Assembly (NCBI GenBank): GCA_037349105.1
Contig: JAYJMM010000119.1
Span: forward strand, 3,979,001 to 4,043,000
Source of the DNA: Limnomonas spitsbergensis
Taxonomy: Eukaryota > Chlorophyta > Chlorophyceae > Chlamydomonadales
Direction: 5' to 3'
DNA length: 64,000 nucleotides
Under the pieces are notes generated by a model, which saw only the letters and a program-made list of their open reading frames with translations, was not told where the DNA came from and made no database searches. A program made the translations under genes and the position numbers. Below, piece after piece: positions 58,903-64,000 of this stretch (positions are counted from its first letter, which is position 1; each line of letters begins with the position of its first letter).

Positions 58903-59035
58903 GACCGTGTGCATGCCTTCTCCGCTGACGAGGCTGCCTTCATCATGGAGAAGCAACAGGGACCACCCGTAGAGAAGCTGTTCAAGACGTTAGACCGGCG
59001 GGCGGCGGCCAATCGCAAGAGCCAGATTAGGACAG
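58903..59035 (+). CDS. Candidate exon, unidentified
   Basis: Bounded by acceptor TCCATAG and donor GTGAGG. It reads DRVHAFSADEAAFIMEKQQ, then PVEKLFKTLDRRAAANRKSQ and IRTG. Charged and helix-prone, unlike flanking DNA. No following exon was found, so it may be part of a small gene or a gene relic. Confidence 0.35.
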
Positions 59036-59479
59036 GTGAGGATGCACGCGTCAGGGTGTGTCTGTCAGGCTTGTTTAGTCTCGAGACAAATACGAAATAA
59101 TAGTGTGCAACATGTGCGGTATGAACACTTCATACGCCTCGGTATCTTGCAGAATATACCGTTCGTATACTTTAATACTAAACATGGTGTGTATGTTCTG
59201 TACGGGGGCTCTGCAACAATCGTACTATTAAGGAAGGGAATGGCAGTTGGACAAAAATATCTCCGACAGACCGTTATAAACAGATAATTGGATCACCTCA
59301 AGACTTTTTTGCTAGTTTTATGATATGAGGCCGGTTGCAGGGCTCGTGTTAACCCTCACACTTGGTTGGCTGGTTTTCGTGACAGACTTACCAGAGGCCG
59401 GCCACTGTGGCACGCAAAGAGCACCTGCTAGTTGCCCTGGCCCATTCAAACCGTCTAGCGATTATTCGTATATGGCCTC

Positions 59480-61500
59480 TGAGGTAGTTATCTTGTTTTT
59501 ATTACAACCACCAAGCCGGATGATGGGCAGCTGTAATCCCAACCTCTTAAGTTTGAAAGGTCAGATTTCAGGCAGACAGACAGCAAAAAACTGGAGCTTA
59601 GGCTAAGTGGGCAGCAGAAACTGGAAATTTAGAAATAGAATCCGGTGAGAAAGAGATACAAAATCTCGTCAGCTTCGATCAGGAATCACCGGAGGTCAGT
59701 AAACTTGGGGAAATCAAATAAGGCCTGTTTAATTTCATTTCCATTTTGATTGCATTTTGCCGACCGCTGAGCAGCCGGTATCCCTGCTGCAAGATCTGGT
59801 GAGCCAGATCCATACAGGGCCCAGTCTTGATTTTAATTTATTCAGGGGATATCTGGGAGGCCAGCCGCCGAGCGGCTGTTATTCCTATGGGACCAATAGT
59901 CTAAAATGCCTATGAACCTAGAAACAAAACGAAAATAAACCACTGTGGAGGACCCAAAGGAACTTACAGCTAGACAGCAAAGGCAAAAGGGACCAGCCAA
60001 ACCAGAGCTCAGGACACAGCCGTCATCCCAGCAAGCAAAGAGGAAAAGGACTGGAAAAGGCCAGAAGCTGTCGGAAGGGGCAGGACAAGCCGCCCTAGCG
60101 GCAAGGGCACTGCCAGCCAAGACCTTCCGCATCCAAGCTCGTCCTGAAACCAGCGTCCCTAGGGGCCCGACAAGCAGCAAGAACCTGCTTTGCTTTGTTT
60201 TGTTTGATAACAATGGCGGCCGACCGCTGAGCAGCCGTTGACCCAACTGGTAGATCTGGAGAGCCAGATCCCAGAAAGACAAACACAAAAAACGTAGAGC
60301 TGGTTCAGCTCAGCTCAATCAGTTCATTCTCAGAAGAGCGAGGGCAAGAAAACCCTGAAAACCAAAGGAGATGCTGAAAGAGCTCAAGAGAGAGCACCCC
60401 ACTCGAGGAAAGCTAGGCAAATAAAAAGGAAAGCCTGCCACTCCAACATGCAGCGACATGGCAGAGACCGAAAGTGTATAGACCTGGCCCTAAGAGCTAA
60501 TGCGTCAAGCGCGTCTTGAAATGGCACCTAAACGGGACAGACACCAATACAGCAAAGGAAACTGCCTTCAAGGCAAAAATCGGAGCCGGATAAGAACAAC
60601 ACAAAAATTTAAGTGGTTTTGATTATGTTATGATTTCTAAGGGGGACCGAACGCTGAGCATCCGTTAAATGATTTTGATTTTGTTAATTACAACCACTAG
60701 GCCGGCTGCCGAGCAGCTGTTGTTCATAAGACTGTTCGATCTGAAAAATCAGATCATGGGCAGAAAGCAGAAAAATAAACCGCTTCAGAAGGTCTGAAGG
60801 ACCACACAGCATAACAACAAGGGCAAGGCCTAGGGATCTACCCCAATGAACAGCAGCAGTAACAGAGCATAGCCGCAAGCCCTGAAGATGGGGCCCAAAA
60901 GGACAGAGCTAGCAGGAAGCTTTTAGTGTGTCCTAAATCAGTGCTGTGCCGATTACAGTCTTAGTGTTGGCTGGATTAGGTGGCTGAGTTTCAGTCACTG
61001 CAATTTGAAGGCAAATTTAGCTACTTTTACCAATAAGGAACCGTGATTGTTCACATGATTTCTGCACTTCGGCGCAATTGCACAACACTGCCTAAAATAT
61101 CATCAAAGGCCTGGCAAGACCAGAGCAAGGGCTCTGCCAAAAAACTTAATTCTGGCTACTATAAGAGGAGGGAAACATAATAGGAGCCTGCAGAAAAATG
61201 CCGTCACTGCAGCAAGCGACGAACAAAAGGACCCGGAAAGACCACCAACTGACGCCCAAGGCATGACGAGCCGCCACAACGCAGCCCGAAGGGCGCCGCC
61301 GGCCAGCGACGACAGCGACACTGCGTGTACTGAAAACACCAGCTGCACTTGGGGACAGGACAGTAACAAGAACCACCCTAACACAGCTTCGTGGCATTTC
61401 AAGCATCGCAGATGGTTATGCGATGGCGGGGGGCGCCATTCGCTTTGACTTGTTTTTTGATCAAATCTCCCGTTTTTGATTTTGATTTTGATTACAACGG
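59480..61500 (-). mobile_element. Cluster of LINE/SINE-like 3' ends with a shared hairpin
   Basis: Read on the minus strand, about six copies share GGCTGCTCGGC, GGTCGG, then GTTGTAAT and a (CAAAAT)n-type tail. On the plus strand the cores lie near 59505, 59765, 59850, 60220, 60640-60715 and 61500. Three copies carry the same stem-loop upstream of this core: 59793-59810, 60253-60270 and 60739-60756. All are in the same orientation, as expected for 5'-truncated copies of one non-LTR element. Confidence 0.6.
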
Positions 61501-62730
61501 GGGTCCGACTGCCGATCAGCCGTTATCCCAAAAGCTATAAGCCTATAACTGGAGGGCTAGGTCTTAGACAGAGAAACCGAAAAACGTAGAGCTAGTCCAG
61601 CTCAGTTCAAGTGAACCTCAGAGGAGAGAGAGCAAGGAAAAGCCCAAAGGCAAGCAAGAACTCTGCAAAGTTAAAAGAGTTAGAGAGAGTCTTCCACCCC
61701 AACAAGCAGCGTCAAGGCAGACACCACGGCTGCCACTTGGCGGGCGGCTCTCGGCCGGCGAATATGGTTGCTGAGTACAGGGGCGCTCACCGGTGCAGAC
61801 CTAAGCGGACCGCCGATGAAGGTCCTCCTGTACAGCTCCTGCCGCCGAGGCGTTGATGAAGGGCCGGCGCGCTTCCAAGACTGCCCCTGTCGCCTCCGCC
61901 GGTGGCTAAGTAGCCCTATCGAATTCGTCGGGGAAGCCTTTGCCAAGGCACATCGTGATGCCTGCTCCTCCAGTGGGCCCGCTGCGGCCACATTGAGAGC
62001 CAGAGCGGGTGATGCAAGCATGATCACGCTTAAGGGCAGGCCACCACCCCAGAAGGCGTTGAGCATCCTCCCGGAGCATTCTCAGCCTGGGTATGTTGCC
62101 AGGCGAGCCACTCATGCTGCAGCCCTTCGTCTATCCAGAAATCCAACCAAGTGCGATGCAAACCACGGCACCACGCCCTTCACCCATCGGGCTGATGGGG
62201 AGGAGGGGGAGCAGCACGGGCCGGTGATCTGACACTGTGAGGTGAGAGGCCACACAGTGGAAGACGCGGGGGGCTAGCTCCGGTATGATATAAAAACAGT
62301 TGAGGTCGGAAGTTGCACCCATCCATGCCAACAGAGCCCTGCATGGTACGTGATGCAACGCCGCTGAGGGTGCAGATATCCATAAGCATCAAGCATGACC
62401 AAGGGCAGGGAAGGGACCCCGGCACTGGCACTTGAGGGCCTCCCTTCCCCGACCAAGGCAAGGGAGGCCCTTAAGTGGGCACGGCCCTCATCCTGGTGGC
62501 CTGGTGGGTGCTTGCCGCCAACTGCTCGCGGTCACGCCGCTGGTGTGGAGTGAAGTTCCAGTCACCAGCCAAAATGACTGGAACTGAACTGATCTCTACC
62601 GAAAGCTGCAGCCGAGTCGTGATGAACTGACGCTGCCCCTCGGATTCGCCTGAGGGAAGGTCGTAGCATGCCAGCTGGAAGTCATGACCAGCCCACCGGC
62701 ACTCTAAAAGACAGAAGGCGGCCGTCAACC
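61478..62730 (-). mobile_element. LINE remnant: APE-type endonuclease domain and linker, RT lost
   Basis: On the minus strand 62471-62728 reads CRWAGHDFQLACYDLPSGES and VPVILAGDWNFTPHQ, 62274-62456 gives LVMLDAYGYLHPQRR, and 62131-62358 gives FYIIPELAPRVF and TVSDHRPVLLPLLP. These are the GDWN and SDHRPV blocks of the endonuclease that nicks target DNA in non-LTR retrotransposons, in three frames. RLRMLREDAQRLLGWWPAL near 62050-62110 is linker sequence that normally precedes the reverse transcriptase. No RT core follows. The element seems to jump to a 3' tail of TTTTGAT repeats at about 61478-61494. Dead copy with at least two frameshifts and a large internal deletion. Confidence 0.75.
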
Positions 62731-62790
62731 CGTGTGCCTACCAGAATGTATTGTTTGCTACCTGTATGCCGTGGAATGGGTATTGAACAT

Positions 62791-62898
62791 GTCCGGATGG
62801 CCGAGCGGTCTAAGGCGCTAGTTTCAGGACTACTGATGGAGAAATCAGGAAGAACTTACTAGTTCGAAAGAGCGTGGGTTCAAATCCCACTTCGGACA
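62791..62898 (+). tRNA. tRNA-Leu (anticodon CAG) with a 28-nt intron
   Basis: Acceptor stem GTCCGGA pairs with TTCGGAC (one G-T), and the discriminator is A. D-arm GGCCGAGCGGTCTAAGGC and T-arm GTGGGTTCAAATCCCAC are canonical. Anticodon stem CTAGT/ACTAG (62818-62822 and 62858-62862) encloses anticodon CAG at 62825-62827. The intron is 62829-62856, right after position 37, and contains CTG, able to pair with the anticodon as in other nuclear tRNA introns. The long variable arm fits Leu. Confidence 0.93.
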
Positions 62899-63128
62899 AC
62901 CCTTTCGGAAGACACCTGTCAGGTCCTTTGCTACGCTCGCACTGGTCTGGGATTCACTAGCAGGATTGCATTGATGACTGTCAATGCTCCTCTGCAAACC
63001 ATCACTTCCAGAACTCCCAGACCTTTTCAAGAGGGATGTTGTGTCTGACTGCCTGATGTTGTGTGCAACAGTCCTTCAAACTGCACAGTATATGCACCGT
63101 ATGCTCGGATGCGAGAGGAACATCCTCA
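62899..63128. other. Intergenic stretch after the tRNA
   Basis: No gene recognised. A run of four or more T, the usual Pol III stop, is not obvious right after the tRNA. Confidence 0.4.
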
Positions 63129-63131
63129 TAA

Positions 63132-63335
63132 GGGGTCGGTCAGACTGCGTTGCGTTTGAGGTTGCGTTTGGGAGTGCAAACCCAAACGCAGACGCAAAAC
63201 GCAGGGGGGGGTGGGGGGTTTGGATAAATATTGTTATGTTTAAATGGAATCAACTGCGCCCGTATCTGCTGATAGGCTATTTTCGATTATGAATGTCAAA
63301 CGCAACCTCAAACGTGACGCAGTCTGACCGACCCC
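63132..63335. mobile_element. Harbinger-like MITE, 204 bp
   Basis: Terminal inverted repeats of 39 bp (63132-63170 and 63297-63335) start GGGGTCGGTCAGACTGCG and differ at only two positions. Both sides are flanked by TAA (63129-63131 and 63336-63338), the 3-bp target duplication typical of PIF/Harbinger elements. The interior has no coding capacity, so it is non-autonomous. Confidence 0.85.
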
Positions 63336-63339
63336 TAAG

Positions 63340-63719
63340 GAATCCACCGACAAAATACTAAACTGGCAATGACTGGAAGACCTGCCTGACCTCTTCTAGA
63401 TTCAAGACGGATGCTGAATCCGACTGCTTGGCGTAGTGTGTGTTTGTTTCGGCGAGCCCAGAACTATGTGAGATTGTGAGGGTGGAGTTCAGCAAGTCTA
63501 GACAGTTCATCATGTACAGCCAGTTCTGTGATTTTGTCAGATTGGAAGAGCCCCTAGAGAATGCAAGGAGTTCAGCTGGTTTAGACAGTTCAGCCAGTCT
63601 AAACTGTTCAATACATTCTGCCAGTTTGGGTAAATCCCCTAAATAATGTCAGGTGTTAAGCGCGTTAAGAAAATTCTGTCAGTTTGGGTGAGCCACTAGA
63701 GAAAGCAAGGAGTTCGTCC
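63340..63719. other. Intergenic stretch, weak internal repeats
   Basis: Several loose copies of a motif around AGTTCAGC, TCTAGACAGTTCA and GTCAGTTTGGG occur between 63480 and 63700. No gene was seen. Confidence 0.5.
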
Positions 63720-63724
63720 ATATT

Positions 63725-64000
63725 GTAACCCTCCATACAGACCATGTCCCCTGGATCCCTCCATGCAGGCCCTGTCCCCTGGATCTCTCCATACAGACCA
63801 TGTCCCCTGGAACCCTGCATGCAGGCCCTGTCCCCTGGATCCCTCCATGCAGGCCCTGTCCCCTGGATCCCTCCATACAGACCATGTCCCCTGGAACCCT
63901 GCATGCAGGCCCTGTCCCCTGGATCTCTCCATGCAGGCCCTGTCCCATGGATTCCTCCATGCACACCCTGTCCCCTGGATCCCTGCATGCAGACCCTGCC
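63725..64000. repeat. 28-bp minisatellite, running off the window
   Basis: Unit GATCCCTCCATGCAGGCCCT, GTCCCCTG, with an alternating ATACAGACCATG variant. About 10 copies are visible and the array continues past the right edge. Confidence 0.95.

Noticed and set aside
61768..62232. 154-codon plus-strand frame
   Set aside because: It is antisense to the LINE linker and endonuclease remnant, where the recognisable motifs lie on the minus strand.

Overview
The window is nuclear DNA of a green alga, most likely a chlorophyte of the Chlamydomonas/Volvox/Haematococcus kind. The evidence is one very large intron-rich gene with GT-AG introns and GTG-type donors, TGTAA motifs where a poly(A) signal is expected, a plastid-type transit peptide, algal-type LINE remnants, CCCTAAAA-type telomere-like motifs, and a nuclear tRNA gene with an intron. 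The species cannot be fixed from the sequence.

Layout. 1-7207: mostly non-coding. It holds one candidate minus-strand exon at the left edge, a CCCTAAAA-based microsatellite (2.3-2.6 kb), a 50-bp minisatellite (3.27-4.53 kb) and a broken minus-strand dephospho-CoA kinase-like gene (about 4.8-6.73 kb). 7208-54575: one gene on the plus strand, NADH-dependent glutamate synthase (NADH-GOGAT, GSN1/GLT1), which I resolved into 41 coding exons joined by 40 GT-AG introns. The spliced reading frame is 6696 nt, or 2231 residues plus stop, and has no internal stop. Only about 14% of the 47.4-kb coding span is exon. 54576-about 55210: 3' UTR. 55.2-64 kb: repeat-rich DNA with two minus-strand LINE remnants, a cluster of LINE 3' ends sharing a hairpin, two weak plus-strand candidate exons, a 21-bp perfect hairpin, a tRNA-Leu(CAG) with intron, a 204-bp Harbinger-like MITE and a 28-bp minisatellite that runs off the window.

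How the protein works. The enzyme transfers the amide of glutamine to 2-oxoglutarate, giving two glutamates, with NADH as reductant. Exons 2-10 encode the Cys-nucleophile glutaminase domain, exons 10-15 the central domain, exons 16-22 the FMN/3Fe-4S synthase barrel, and exons 25-28 the GXGXG beta-helix. Exons 31-41 encode the fused small-subunit part, with Fe-S cysteines, FAD and NADH folds.

Main observation. In at least fifteen places the intron DNA next to a real splice junction contains decayed tandem copies of that same junction, including part of the coding exon. Some are ladders of three to seven copies. At exon 31 the copy has expanded into a 55-bp, about 65-copy, 3.6-kb minisatellite whose unit is recognisably the exon 31 acceptor plus the start of the exon. 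This suggests that the introns grew by repeated duplication of their own splice junctions, leaving dozens of decoy splice sites.
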